64,000 nucleotides of DNA from Allopusillimonas sp048270225 (GTDB taxonomy: Bacteria; Pseudomonadota; Gammaproteobacteria; Burkholderiales; Burkholderiaceae_B). Made by a program: the position numbers and the translations under genes. Location of the stretch: NCBI GenBank assembly GCA_048270225.1, contig JBLWTG010000002.1, positions 310,001 to 374,000 of the forward strand, given 5' to 3'. The notes under the pieces were generated by a model. It searched no databases. It was not told the origin of the DNA and worked only from the letters and a program-made list of their open reading frames with translations. Shown piece by piece: positions 43,117 through 51,735 of the stretch (positions are counted from its first letter, which is position 1; each line of letters begins with the position of its first letter).

Positions 43117-44400
43117 TCAGCGCGCCGGAATAAGACCCAGCGACAGCCACGGCACGAAGGCGATGAGCAGCCAGGCGATCACCAGACCGCCCAGATACAA
43201 CAAGGCCGAAGGGACGATGCGCATATAGGGAATGCCTGTGATGCCGCTGGCCACAAAAAGATTCAGACCGAAGGGCGGAGAAATGAAACCAATCGCCGCT
43301 CCAACCAGAAAAATCACCGAAAAATGCACCGGATCAACGCCCATGGATACGGCAATGGGAGCGAGTATAGGCGCAAAAATAACAGTGACCGGCAGGCTTT
43401 CGAGAATGCAGCCGGCCGCCAGCACTATGCCCATGCACACCAGCAGCACCACCGTCGGGCTATGGCCAAAGGTAGCGATGAAATCCGCGACAGAATCCTT
43501 GACGCCCAGCAAGCCGAACACCTGCTGCATCACAATCGAGACGGCGATCATGGGCGCGAGCATGCCCGTAAGCTGCCCCGAGCGCAGCAGAATGTCGGGC
43601 AAGGCGCGCCAGCTGATTTCCCGCGTAACAAACAGACCGGCAATCAGGCAGAAGCCAACAGTAATCGCCGCGGCCTCGGTCGGCGAGAATATCCCCGAGT
43701 AAATGCCATAGATCACGATGAATACGGCCACAAAACCCAGATAGGCCCGCCGCGCCGTGCGTATCACGTTGCGCATATCCAGCGGCGTCCGCTGCCCCAT
43801 GCCATCACGCTTGCAGCGCCAGCAGCACACCACCATCATCGCCACCACCATCAGCAGGCCTGGCAGTATGCCTGCAATGAACAGGTCGGAAATCGACAGG
43901 TTCATGATGAAGCCATACACAATAAAGATGATGGAAGGCGGAATGATGATGCCGACAGTGCCCCCCGCCGCAGCGGTCGCAGCCGCAAAGCTTGGCCGGT
44001 AGCCATCCTTGACCAGCAGCGGATGCATGATGTTGCCTATGGTTGCCGTTGTGGCGGCATTGGACCCCGATATCGCGGCGAACAGGCCGCAAGATCCGAT
44101 GGTCGCCAGCCCCAGCCCGCCGTGCATCCAGCTCAGGCAGGCATGGGCAAAGTTGGCCAGCCGTCGTGCAATGCCTGCCGCCGCAATGAGATCCCCGGTG
44201 AGAATAAACAAGGGCAAGGCCAGCAGACCAAAGAAGTTCAGCCCTTCAAACAGCGTGACGCCCACATTGGCCAGCGTGAAATCGATCGCCAGCGACGCGC
44301 CCACCACCCAGAAGCCCAGCACCAGGAAAATCGGCACACCAAGCAGGAACAGCCCGACAACGCCAAGGGTGATGAGAGTAAGCAAAAGACTCGTGTCCAT
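43117..44400 (-). CDS. TRAP transporter large permease, DctM type
   Basis: 427 aa, polytopic, with the DctM blocks LPLFILTGDLIAAAGIARRL, GSCGLFAAISGSNAATTATI, TVGIIIPPSIIFIVYG and GAAIGFISPPFGLNLFVASG. It is the ion-coupled transport subunit of the second TRAP system in the window. It lies between dctQ (9 nt upstream) and the TauE-like gene. Confidence 0.92.
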   Translation of the reverse strand: MDTSLLLTLITLGVVGLFLLGVPIFLVLGFWVVGASLAIDFTLANVGVTLFEGLNFFGLLALPLFILTGDLIAAAGIARRLANFAHACLSWMHGGLGLATIGSCGLFAAISGSNAATTATIGNIMHPLLVKDGYRPSFAAATAAAGGTVGIIIPPSIIFIVYGFIMNLSISDLFIAGILPGLLMVVAMMVVCCWRCKRDGMGQRTPLDMRNVIRTARRAYLGFVAVFIVIYGIYSGIFSPTEAAAITVGFCLIAGLFVTREISWRALPDILLRSGQLTGMLAPMIAVSIVMQQVFGLLGVKDSVADFIATFGHSPTVVLLVCMGIVLAAGCILESLPVTVIFAPILAPIAVSMGVDPVHFSVIFLVGAAIGFISPPFGLNLFVASGITGIPYMRIVPSALLYLGGLVIAWLLIAFVPWLSLGLIPAR

Positions 44401-44409
44401 GGTGCGCCC

Positions 44410-44949
44410 TTAAACAGTTTCCGAACCGACACTCTGTATGTCGACAATAAACGGCTCGCGCCTGTGATACCGCCGGATGTCGGCGGCCAGATTCTGCAGC
44501 GCGCGAAACATCAACAGCACCCACGCCGTGGGTGTGGCGCAGTAAAACCACCACTGCATGAGGTTGTCCGTGCCCTGCACAATGGAAAAATTGTTGTAGG
44601 CCAGCATGGTCTGCTCCAGCGTGTAGTAAACCACCAGCGCACCGAAGGCCACCCAGAGGAAGGCGTCCAGCCACATGCAGGCATACTGCGCCGAATAGGA
44701 CATCCTTACGCGCAGCTCGTTGAAACACAGGTGCGAGCGCCGCCGCACGTTATACGAGCATCCTATCCACGTCACCCACAGGAACAGATAAATAGGGATC
44801 GAACCGCTCCATGGAATCTGCGTGCTGAACAGATAGCGCTGCGCCACAGAGAAAACAATAATGCCTGCCATAGTGGCATAGGCGACCAGGATGAAGGTCC
44901 GCTCCACGTTGCGGTCCAGCCATCGCAGTATCGACAGTAATAGCCTCAT
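44410..44949 (-). CDS. TRAP transporter small permease, DctQ type
   Basis: 179 aa with four predicted spans and the region RYLFSTQIPWSGSIPIYLFL typical of DctQ. The ATG at 44949 is chosen for its AAGGA/GGAG ribosome site; an ATG 24 nt further upstream has none. It completes the TRAP system with the adjacent DctM, and is separated from the receptor gene by a 96-nt gap with a strong hairpin. Confidence 0.86.
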   Translation of the reverse strand: MRLLLSILRWLDRNVERTFILVAYATMAGIIVFSVAQRYLFSTQIPWSGSIPIYLFLWVTWIGCSYNVRRRSHLCFNELRVRMSYSAQYACMWLDAFLWVAFGALVVYYTLEQTMLAYNNFSIVQGTDNLMQWWFYCATPTAWVLLMFRALQNLAADIRRYHRREPFIVDIQSVGSETV

Positions 44950-45005
44950 CACTCCATCCTTTTGCTCAGGCATGCAACGGCTCGCGCCGGCTTGCCGGTG
45001 AAAAG

Positions 45006-45035
45006 GCCAGACGCGGAAAGCCGCCCGCGCCTGGC
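45006..45035 (-). other. Intercistronic hairpin between TRAP receptor and permease genes
   Basis: On the minus strand GCCAGGCGCGG pairs with CCGCGTCTGGC (11 bp, one G-T wobble) around an 8-nt loop, just after the receptor stop. No T-tract. Placement mirrors the hairpin after the ABC receptor gene at 34243 and suggests receptor mRNA stabilisation. Confidence 0.5.
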
Positions 45036-45045
45036 ATGCCTGGAA

Positions 45046-46269
45046 TCAGGCGGACTTCCACCACTTGCGAGGCTTGACGCTGTCAACGGCGGCATCCTCC
45101 GGGATCTCGCGTGCGATGGCGTAGATTTCCTCATAGGTATCCGCACCGCCCTGCATCTTGTTCAGTCTTTCACGCCATTGCTCCCAGGGCTTGGGATTGG
45201 ACTTGGGCGAGCATGCCTGTTCCGCCTTACGGATCTCCTCGGGCGCCAGCACCGCTACCCTCACCTTGTTCTTGCCAAAGAGGGTATCCGGGCCGGGGTT
45301 CGGCACAGCCCCCACCACCTCGACCAGCGCCCGCTCGTTTTCGCGCTGCGTGTACTGTTGCGAGGCATAAGCGGTTTCCATGATCACATCCTGCAACTCG
45401 GGCGGCAGCTTCTCGAACGTTTTGTTATTCATCGCCGTGTGTTCCGTACCGCAGAAAAAGCGCAGGTCGACAGCCTGAGAAAGGACCGGAGACAGTCCGC
45501 CGTATCCTGCCGCCCCCATCCAGGTTTCCGCGCCGTCAATCAGGCCCGACTTGAGCCCATCCACCGTCTCTTCCCAGGCCAGGGGCACCGGCCCCAGGTC
45601 CATGAGTTCCATGGCGATACGGCCCAGCTGCGTGCCGGTGACGCGGTTCTTGGTACCCGCAAGCTCCGACACTTTGGTGACCGTAGGCTTGTCGGCGAAC
45701 TTGGACCCCATCATCAGGCCGCGCAACTCGCAGTGCGTAAACAGAAACTGGATGTTGTGCAGGCGACGCAAGGGCTCGCGCAGCAAGGCTTCGCTCTTGG
45801 GATGGTAGAAAAAATAATGCTGCGAGGCGCGGCTCGGGAACATGTAGGCAAAATCAAGCACGTTGTAATAAGGCGCGGCGCCCGCCGAGTTCTGCGTACT
45901 GGCCGTAAACATGTCCACAATGCCCTGCTGCGTTTTCTTGACGCAGTCCAACTGGTTGCAGATCTGATTGCTGCCGATAAAGTCGACGCGAATCGCGCCA
46001 TCGCTGCGCTTTTCGAGCTCGCGGGCAAACCACAACTGGCCGGATTCCTGAATCTTGAGGTTTTCCTCATTGAACCCGGCCGCTCCCATCTTGAAGTTGT
46101 ACTTGGCTTTTCCGCTGCGCTCCTTGGCGGTCTGCGCCGCGGCGACCCCTACGCCCTCCAGCGTAAGCGGGCCGAACAGACCCAGTGCGCCCAGCATGGT
46201 GGAGCTCAGGCCATAACGGCCCGCAACGCGCATAAAGCCCCGACGATCCAAAGGTGTTTTCGTTGTCAT
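45046..46269 (-). CDS. TRAP transporter receptor (DctP type) with twin-arginine signal
   Basis: 407 aa. The N-terminus carries a Tat-type signal (LDRRGFMRVAG, then a hydrophobic stretch ending VAAAQ). The mature protein is longer than the ~330-residue DctP norm. DctP features include QLWFARELEKRSDGAIRVDF and GLKSGLIDGAETWMGAAGYG. Tat export suggests folding before export or a bound cofactor or metal, as in the alpha-keto acid (TakP-like) TRAP subgroup. It is 42 nt downstream of the GMC oxidoreductase gene. Confidence 0.88.
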   Translation of the reverse strand: MTTKTPLDRRGFMRVAGRYGLSSTMLGALGLFGPLTLEGVGVAAAQTAKERSGKAKYNFKMGAAGFNEENLKIQESGQLWFARELEKRSDGAIRVDFIGSNQICNQLDCVKKTQQGIVDMFTASTQNSAGAAPYYNVLDFAYMFPSRASQHYFFYHPKSEALLREPLRRLHNIQFLFTHCELRGLMMGSKFADKPTVTKVSELAGTKNRVTGTQLGRIAMELMDLGPVPLAWEETVDGLKSGLIDGAETWMGAAGYGGLSPVLSQAVDLRFFCGTEHTAMNNKTFEKLPPELQDVIMETAYASQQYTQRENERALVEVVGAVPNPGPDTLFGKNKVRVAVLAPEEIRKAEQACSPKSNPKPWEQWRERLNKMQGGADTYEEIYAIAREIPEDAAVDSVKPRKWWKSA

Positions 46270-46311
46270 GTTATGTCTCCGTTATTGGCTGTCAACAGCC
46301 TGTATGAACTG

Positions 46312-47928
46312 TTACCGCTGCCTTTCTTCGCGTATCAGGTCCGCCACCTTCTCGGCCATCATGACGACCGGCCCATTGGTGTTGCCCGAGACCAGCGTGG
46401 GCATGGATGAAGCATCAACAACGCGAAGGCCTTGCACGCCGCGTACCCGCATGTGCGCATCGAGTACTGCCATGGGGTCTCCATCCGGCCCCATGCGGCA
46501 TGTTCCGCTAGGATGAAAAATTGTGGCGCCCGTATCGCGCGAGAACGCCAGCAAGTCTTCATCTGTTTCTGCATCCGGACCAGGCTTGACCTCTCTTTTG
46601 ACATAAGGTCGCATCGCGCCAGACCGGGCAATCTGTCTGGCCGCCTTCACGGCGGCGACCGTCGTGCGGCGATCCAGCTCCGTGTCCAGGTAATTCGGTT
46701 GTATCTCCGGCGTTTCCAGAGCATCGGCGGACTTGATGCGCACGTACCCGCGCGATTCAGGCCGCAGCTGACACACCGAAAACGTAAATCCCGAGTAAGG
46801 GTGTACTTTCCCGCCGGCCATGTCCGCCGACAGCGTCGCCACATGGAATTGCGTATCGGGTGTTTCGGCCTCGCCAGGCAGCGCCCGCATGAAGCAGCCC
46901 CCCTGGTTGATGCCCACGGCAAGCGGCCCCTGCCGCCATAGCAGCCATTGCATGCCCATGCGCAGCTTGCCCCATAGCGTGTTGAGCGCATCATTAGTGG
47001 TAATGGGTTTGGTGCACTCGAAGCCCAGTCGTATCTGAAGATGATCCTGCAGGTTTTCGCCGACGCCGGGCAAGTCGGCCACCAGCGGTATACCCCTGGA
47101 CTGCAGCAGCGCCGCCGGACCGATGCCCGATAACTGCAGCAGCTGCGGCGAATAGATAGCGCCGGCAGACAGCAACACTTCACCATCGGTGTTCAATTGC
47201 GCCCTGCATTTCCTGCCCTTGAGCAGGTAATCCACACCCACAACGCGGCGGCCCTCCAGGATCAGCCCTGTCGCCCGCGCGTGCGTATGGATCGTCAGAT
47301 TCGCGCGTCCACGCGCAGGGCGCAGGTAGGCGGTCGCAGTACTGCAACGCAAGCCTTTGAAGGTCGTGAGCTGGTAATAGCCGGTACCCTCCTGATGCTC
47401 GCCATTGAAGTCGGCAATGCGCGGCACGCCAATCTCCTGCGCGCCATCCAGAAAGGCCTCGATGAGCTCATCCTTATGAGCAATATCAGAGACCTTCAGC
47501 GGCCCGCTGTCCCCGTGAAAGCGCGAAGCGCCGCGTGCGTTGGATTCCGACTTGATGAAATACGGCAGAACGTCCTCATAGCCCCAACCGCTGTTGCCCA
47601 GCGCCGCCCAGCGATCATAGTCCTGCCGTTGTCCGCGTATATAGATCAGACCGTTGATCGCGCTGGAACCGCCCAGTGTCTTGCCACGCGGCCAATAGAT
47701 GCGGCGGCCATGCATGTTAGGGTCCGGGTCGGTGTATAGACACCAGTTGTAGCGCTCGCTCCACATAGTTTTGCCATACCCTATGGGCAAATGGAGCCAG
47801 ACGGATGAATCGGGCGGTCCCGCCTCCAGCAACAGCACCTGTACGGAGGGATCTTCGCTCAGCCTGGATGCCAGCACACATCCGGCCGACCCTGCACCAA
47901 CCACGATGTAATCAAAACATTTGGCCAT
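46312..47928 (-). CDS. GMC-family FAD oxidoreductase (choline dehydrogenase-like)
   Basis: 538 aa. The ADP-binding motif is VVGAGSAGCVLASRLSEDP (residues ~9-27). GMC signature 1 is seen as WPRGKTLGGSSAINGLIYIR and signature 2 as GAIYSPQLLQLSGIG. The catalytic His lies in FHPSGTCRMG and the second catalytic residue Asn in SGNTNGPV. GMC enzymes oxidise primary alcohols such as choline or polyethylene glycol; isethionate dehydrogenase IseJ also belongs here. First gene of the GMC/TRAP/TauE operon and divergent from the IclR gene. The actual alcohol is unknown. Confidence 0.92.
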   Translation of the reverse strand: MAKCFDYIVVGAGSAGCVLASRLSEDPSVQVLLLEAGPPDSSVWLHLPIGYGKTMWSERYNWCLYTDPDPNMHGRRIYWPRGKTLGGSSAINGLIYIRGQRQDYDRWAALGNSGWGYEDVLPYFIKSESNARGASRFHGDSGPLKVSDIAHKDELIEAFLDGAQEIGVPRIADFNGEHQEGTGYYQLTTFKGLRCSTATAYLRPARGRANLTIHTHARATGLILEGRRVVGVDYLLKGRKCRAQLNTDGEVLLSAGAIYSPQLLQLSGIGPAALLQSRGIPLVADLPGVGENLQDHLQIRLGFECTKPITTNDALNTLWGKLRMGMQWLLWRQGPLAVGINQGGCFMRALPGEAETPDTQFHVATLSADMAGGKVHPYSGFTFSVCQLRPESRGYVRIKSADALETPEIQPNYLDTELDRRTTVAAVKAARQIARSGAMRPYVKREVKPGPDAETDEDLLAFSRDTGATIFHPSGTCRMGPDGDPMAVLDAHMRVRGVQGLRVVDASSMPTLVSGNTNGPVVMMAEKVADLIREERQR

Positions 47929-48048
47929 GCGATCATCTCTCCGGCGTATCGGTATGCGGAAAAAAATGGAACAATTCGTTCTGATATGGTATAGATCTGG
48001 ACACTGAGTAACAAGCCGTTAACCGCTGGTTTTTACTAGGAATTTCCC

Positions 48049-48837
48049 GTGAATTTCGTTCCAAATTTCGAAGCCGAGGATGCGAATAACGAAACCAGCG
48101 GAGGCGCGCCGGCCCGCGCCCTGCGCATACTCGATCTGGTTTCCGCCCATGGCAGGGCCATGACGCTGGCCGAGATCACTGAAACACTGGCCCTGCCGAA
48201 AGGCACCACGCACAGACTTTGCGGCCTGCTGGTATCCATGGGTTATCTGGCGCGCGACGTGGACGACCGCAGCTATGCCGTCGGCAAAGCACTGCGCCGC
48301 CTGGCGCTCAATACGCTCAAGCATCGCTCCGTGCAAAGCCTGCGCCGCGACATTCTGGTGGAACTGGTCAAGCAGGTGGGCGAGACCTGCAACTTCAATG
48401 CGCTGGATGGCACTCAGGTGGTATATCTGGACCGGGTCGAAGGCGATTGGCCGCTGCGGCTGATTTTCGATGTTGGGTCGCACGTGCCGCTGCATTGCAC
48501 AGCCAGCGGGAAACTGCTGCTGGCCCATATGCGGGCGGAAGAGTCCAGCCGCATCCTGCCCTACCTGCACCTGGATGCGCGCACACCAAGCACCATCACC
48601 TGCCTGATGCAACTGGAGCGCGAGTGCCGGCAAATCCGCGCGCAGGACTACTCAACAGATCGCGAGGAATTTATCGCCGGCATGATCGCGGTCGCTGTGC
48701 CGGTGCGCGACAGCCGCGGCGATGTCGCCGCCGTGATCGCCATGCATGCTCCCACCGCGCGCATGTCCATGGACAGAGCAGTCGAGCTGCTGCCTTATCT
48801 GAACAAGGCGGCCCGGGACATGCAGGGAGTGCTTTAA
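48049..48837 (+). CDS. IclR-family transcriptional regulator
   Basis: 262 aa from a GTG at 48049 with an AGGA ribosome site. The HTH (LAEITETLALPKGTTHRLCG, within ~20-80) is followed by an IclR effector domain (LHCTASGKLLLAHM). It is divergent from the GMC oxidoreductase gene (120 nt between starts) and 114 nt upstream of a Bug receptor on its own strand, so it probably controls one or both. Confidence 0.92.
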   Translation: MNFVPNFEAEDANNETSGGAPARALRILDLVSAHGRAMTLAEITETLALPKGTTHRLCGLLVSMGYLARDVDDRSYAVGKALRRLALNTLKHRSVQSLRRDILVELVKQVGETCNFNALDGTQVVYLDRVEGDWPLRLIFDVGSHVPLHCTASGKLLLAHMRAEESSRILPYLHLDARTPSTITCLMQLERECRQIRAQDYSTDREEFIAGMIAVAVPVRDSRGDVAAVIAMHAPTARMSMDRAVELLPYLNKAARDMQGVL

Positions 48838-48951
48838 CGGTACACTTTGTTTCCCCCGAACAAACCGGCATCCGTGCCATTTCGGCGGGACAACCCGGCC
48901 CGCAAGGGTCCACACCTGCATACCAAAATAAGACGAGAGGAGTGAAGTACC

Positions 48952-49926
48952 ATGCACAGACTCATCCGGGCCGGCCTGGCGGCATTGGCATTGACCGTTG
49001 CCTTGCCAACGTTCGCTGCAGACACCTGGCCTGACAGGCCTTTGACGCTGATCGTACCTTTCGGCCCCGGCTCAAGCCCCGACGTCATGTCCAGAATTGT
49101 CGCCGACCAGGCCAGCAAGGCACTGGGCCAGTCCATCGTCATCCAGAACAAGCCGGGCGCAAGCGGCAACCTGGGTACGGCGGCCATCGCCAAGGCCAAG
49201 CCGGACGGCTATACCTTCGGCGTGTCGATTACCGGGCCTATGGTCAACAACACCGTCCTGTACGACAACCTGCCTTATGACCCCAAAAAGGATCTTTCGC
49301 CGCTTACGCTGGCGGTACATCAGCCCAATGTGATCGTGGTGCCGGGACAATCGCCCATCAAATCGTTCGATGATCTACTCAAGGCGATGAAAGAGCCAGG
49401 CGGGCGCTACAACTTTCCCTCAACAGGTTCGGGGACGGTCTCGCAATTGTCCATCGAACTCCTGCTGGAGCGTGTCGGCGGAAAGGCGGTACACGTGCCT
49501 TATCCCTCGTCTCCCGCCGCCGTGACATCGTTGCTGTCGGGCGATACGCAGTTCGCCGCCCTGCCGCCTATCGCCGTCATGCCAATGATCAAGGATGGCC
49601 GGCTGCGCGCTCTGGCTGTGGTCACCTCAGGCAAACGGGTCAGCTTTCTGCCGGATGTACCCACGCTCGCCGAACTCGGACAGCCAGGGATAGAAGGCTC
49701 AGGCTGGATAGGCTTTGTTGCGCCGTCGGGCATTCCCGAGGATATCAAGCACAAGCTGACCGACACGCTGATTGCAGCCATCCATCACCCGGACGTTCAG
49801 GCCCGCCTGAAGTCCCAGTTCATGGAACCCGTCGGCAACCAGCCAGCGGAATTCGCCAAGTACATGGACGATGAACTGAATCGCTGGGTGCCACTGATCA
49901 AGCGGCTTAATCTCAGCGTGAATTAG
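48952..49926 (+). CDS. Bug-type (TctC) periplasmic receptor
   Basis: 324 aa with a short signal peptide (ending TFA-AD, ~residue 22). Bug signatures are TLIVPFGPGSSPDVMSRIVA and the loop FPSTGSGTVSQLSIE. A good ribosome site (GAGGAG) precedes the ATG. No TctA/TctB genes follow, so translocation must use a distant permease, or the protein has a sensing role. It is the second Bug protein in the window, and its carboxylate-loop residues (GSSPD) differ from the first (GGSTD). Confidence 0.92.
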   Translation: MHRLIRAGLAALALTVALPTFAADTWPDRPLTLIVPFGPGSSPDVMSRIVADQASKALGQSIVIQNKPGASGNLGTAAIAKAKPDGYTFGVSITGPMVNNTVLYDNLPYDPKKDLSPLTLAVHQPNVIVVPGQSPIKSFDDLLKAMKEPGGRYNFPSTGSGTVSQLSIELLLERVGGKAVHVPYPSSPAAVTSLLSGDTQFAALPPIAVMPMIKDGRLRALAVVTSGKRVSFLPDVPTLAELGQPGIEGSGWIGFVAPSGIPEDIKHKLTDTLIAAIHHPDVQARLKSQFMEPVGNQPAEFAKYMDDELNRWVPLIKRLNLSVN

Positions 49927-49933
49927 ACGGAGC

Positions 49934-49955
49934 AAGGGACGCCGCGGCGTCCCTT
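49934..49955 (+). terminator. Intrinsic terminator after the Bug gene
   Basis: AAGGGACGCC and GGCGTCCCTT are perfect 10-bp arms around a GC dinucleotide (in practice a 9-bp stem with a 4-nt loop), followed by TCTT. It starts 8 nt after the stop codon. Confidence 0.75.
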
Positions 49956-50009
49956 TCTTATCTCGGATCCAGCTCAAGTCCGTTACAGATAAAGCCCACC
50001 TACACCGAT

Positions 50010-50218
50010 CCTAATAATATTCCAATCCAGGTGGACATTATGCTCACACGCTAGAAGACGATGGCAATGATCCTGCGTTATGTTCACAACCAGACCGATC
50101 CGGCGCGTCAGACGATGATACCGGCGGTGCCTCAGCGCAAGACGGTGGACACAAGCGTTGTATCCGCTTGAAGGAGCTCATACGCCTCCGAGTCAGGATA
50201 AATCTTCGGATCCGATAA
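50010..50218 (+). pseudogene. Decayed C-terminus of a tyrosine recombinase (integrase)
   Basis: The bases ATCCAGGTG (50023-50031) encode IQV, and after a short disruption a second frame reads YAHTLEDDGN from 50039, continuing open to a TAA at 50216-50218. IQV-(TMR)YAHTLEDD is the usual C-terminal pattern of phage/ICE integrases around the catalytic tyrosine, so a few bases seem to be lost between the two pieces. A third frame gives KTMAMILRYVH at about 50055, which also resembles this motif; one of these resemblances may be chance. No N-terminal integrase domain remains. Confidence 0.4.
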
Positions 50219-50225
50219 ACAGAAG

Positions 50226-50244
50226 CCCCGGCTCTAGGCCGGGG
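50226..50244. other. GC-rich hairpin
   Basis: CCCCGGC and GCCGGGG are perfect 7-bp arms with a TCTAG loop. No T-tract. It follows the integrase remnant, so it may be the old terminator of that gene or part of an element end. Confidence 0.4.
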
Positions 50245-50379
50245 TGGATATCAGGTCTTACATGATGGGTCATCGACTTGCGCCTATTGGAAGCCATCAC
50301 CAACCTTGATTTATTTTATTCTTGCGTGCCAGCCGCCGTCAATCTCTGTGACTGGAGCAGGTTTTAGATATACCAGGAC

Positions 50380-51108
50380 ATGCCAAGGACACTGCAATAC
50401 CGGCCGGTGCTAATTGATACGCTTATCAGTAACGCGCGCATGAACAGCTACCAAAACGTTTTCAATCCCAAAGACGACGTGGAACTGATGGGCGTGTACC
50501 TATGGAACGCCCACGTCTGCGGCGCACTATATACTCAAATTGGCGCGGTAGAGGTCACGTTGCGCAATGCTATAGACCAAGCACTCGTCGCAGACCTCGG
50601 GCGATTCTGGTGGGCTGGGGGCAAGCTGCGTTTTAGGTCCTTTTCTTCGAGCGCCGATTGTCCCCAGGTCGTCCAGGCTGTGCGCGACAATTTTTCGAAA
50701 GCTACACGTACCTATATCGCCGAGCAACGACGCAGGCATGCGGTGCGCGGCAATGTAATGCCCCAGCATAATGGAGTGATCGCCAAGACGGAGTTCTCAA
50801 CCTGGGAGTTTATGCTCAACGTGGAGTTCATGGGCCGCGGGCTGATCTGGCCCAAACATCTGTCTTCGGTATTTCGCGGACCGTGGCCGTCAAAGCAGGG
50901 GAGCTTAGTGTTGGCGCATGCCCGTGATTTGGTGGCCACACTTCGCGATTTTCGCAACCGACTGTTCCATCATGAACCTGCTTGGAAACGGTATGGAGTG
51001 CAGACCGAAATCGATGCCCTGCAGCACTTACAAGAGAAAATTAGCAAGGTGGAGAGCCTTTTGACTCTCATTCACCCCGAAATCTTAAGTGTACTAATTC
51101 AGACTTGA
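50380..51108 (+). CDS. Abi-like (HEPN, Abi_2/AbiF-type) putative phage-defence protein
   Basis: 242 aa. The Abi_2 pattern is seen at both ends: VEVTLRNAID near residue 60 and the C-terminal FRNRLFHHEP (191-200), where R192/H197 match the R-x4-H motif of HEPN RNases. Such proteins are linked to abortive phage infection, probably by cutting RNA. It stands alone, next to an integrase remnant, and its composition is less GC-rich than its neighbours. The stop codon lies inside the left member of a 33-bp inverted repeat pair. The start could also be the ATG at 50440 (MNSYQNVFNP). Confidence 0.72.
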   Translation: MPRTLQYRPVLIDTLISNARMNSYQNVFNPKDDVELMGVYLWNAHVCGALYTQIGAVEVTLRNAIDQALVADLGRFWWAGGKLRFRSFSSSADCPQVVQAVRDNFSKATRTYIAEQRRRHAVRGNVMPQHNGVIAKTEFSTWEFMLNVEFMGRGLIWPKHLSSVFRGPWPSKQGSLVLAHARDLVATLRDFRNRLFHHEPAWKRYGVQTEIDALQHLQEKISKVESLLTLIHPEILSVLIQT

Positions 51109-51130
51109 TCTGGCACCCACTGTCTGATCA
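51097..51130. repeat. Left imperfect inverted repeat of a 2.5-kb segment
   Basis: ATTCAGACTTGATCTGGCAC at the start, ending CACTGTCTGATCA. The reverse complement of 53599-53631 matches it at 26 of 33 positions, with a perfect 13-bp core CAGACTTGATCTG. It overlaps the last codons of the Abi-like gene. The pair encloses the AhpD-like and MocR genes. Confidence 0.6.
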
Positions 51131-51288
51131 AGCCTGAATGAGCTCATAACAGGCGGCATTCGGCCAGAAGCAGAAGCTCTCGTAGGCAGGTTCCGATCCA
51201 AAGTGCCCCGTACATGAACCACGCCTAGGGTTCCGCAATCTTCGGGCTGCCGTGAAGCAGCACTTCCAATCTACGTGTGAAAACCAGA

Positions 51289-51735
51289 TCACGACTGGGC
51301 AGCGACAGGAAGCCGAAATGGTGCTCCCAGTCGATTGAACGCGTTCATTGCAGCGATCGTGATCGTGAGGTCAACCAGATCCTTGGGCGTGAATTGTGCC
51401 GAGGCGGCGGCATATGCCTCATCAGAGGCGTGCGTTTCGCTGACACGAGTCACCTCCTCAGCCCAGGCCAGCGCGGCGCGCTCCTGTTCAGAGAATAGAT
51501 GGTGTACCTCCTCCCATACCGGTACTAACGTGATCTTGTCGATCGACATGGTTTTCCTGAGATCGCGACTGTGCATGTCGATGCAGTGTGCGCAGCCGTT
51601 GATTTGCGAAACGCGGAGGAACACAAGGTGCACGAGTTCCTCCGGGAGGTTCGTCTTCTTCGTAACGTAGTGGTGGATACCGAAAAGTGCCTTCGCGCCG
51701 TCAGGTGCGATCTCTTGCCAGTTTAAACGGGTCAT
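51289..51735 (-). CDS. Carboxymuconolactone decarboxylase-family (AhpD-like) protein
   Basis: 148 aa with the redox motif CAHCIDMH (C48, C51, H55) and the AhpD helical core (LVHLVFLRVSQINGCAHCID). The ATG at 51735 follows AGGAAAGGA; a GTG one codon upstream is less likely. It is divergent from a MocR-type regulator with 155 nt between starts, a frequent arrangement in proteobacteria. The role would be peroxide or thiol-dependent detoxification. It lies inside the inverted-repeat-bounded segment. Confidence 0.88.
   Translation of the reverse strand: MTRLNWQEIAPDGAKALFGIHHYVTKKTNLPEELVHLVFLRVSQINGCAHCIDMHSRDLRKTMSIDKITLVPVWEEVHHLFSEQERAALAWAEEVTRVSETHASDEAYAAASAQFTPKDLVDLTITIAAMNAFNRLGAPFRLPVAAQS

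Larger units (their letters stand above)
49956..50379. other. Intergenic accessory stretch before the Abi-like gene
   Basis: 424 nt. It holds the integrase remnant (50010-50218) and a CCCCGGC/GCCGGGG hairpin at 50226-50244, followed by ~135 nt that become AT-rich (TTGATTTATTTTATTC near 50310) and probably contain the promoter of the Abi-like gene. No other coding signal was recognised. Confidence 0.5.

Noticed and set aside
42901..44940. A very long plus-strand open frame (679 codons) opposite the TRAP genes.
   Set aside because: It is antisense to DctM/DctQ and the TauE-like gene, with His/Gln/Arg-rich sequence typical of a GC-rich shadow frame and no domain features.
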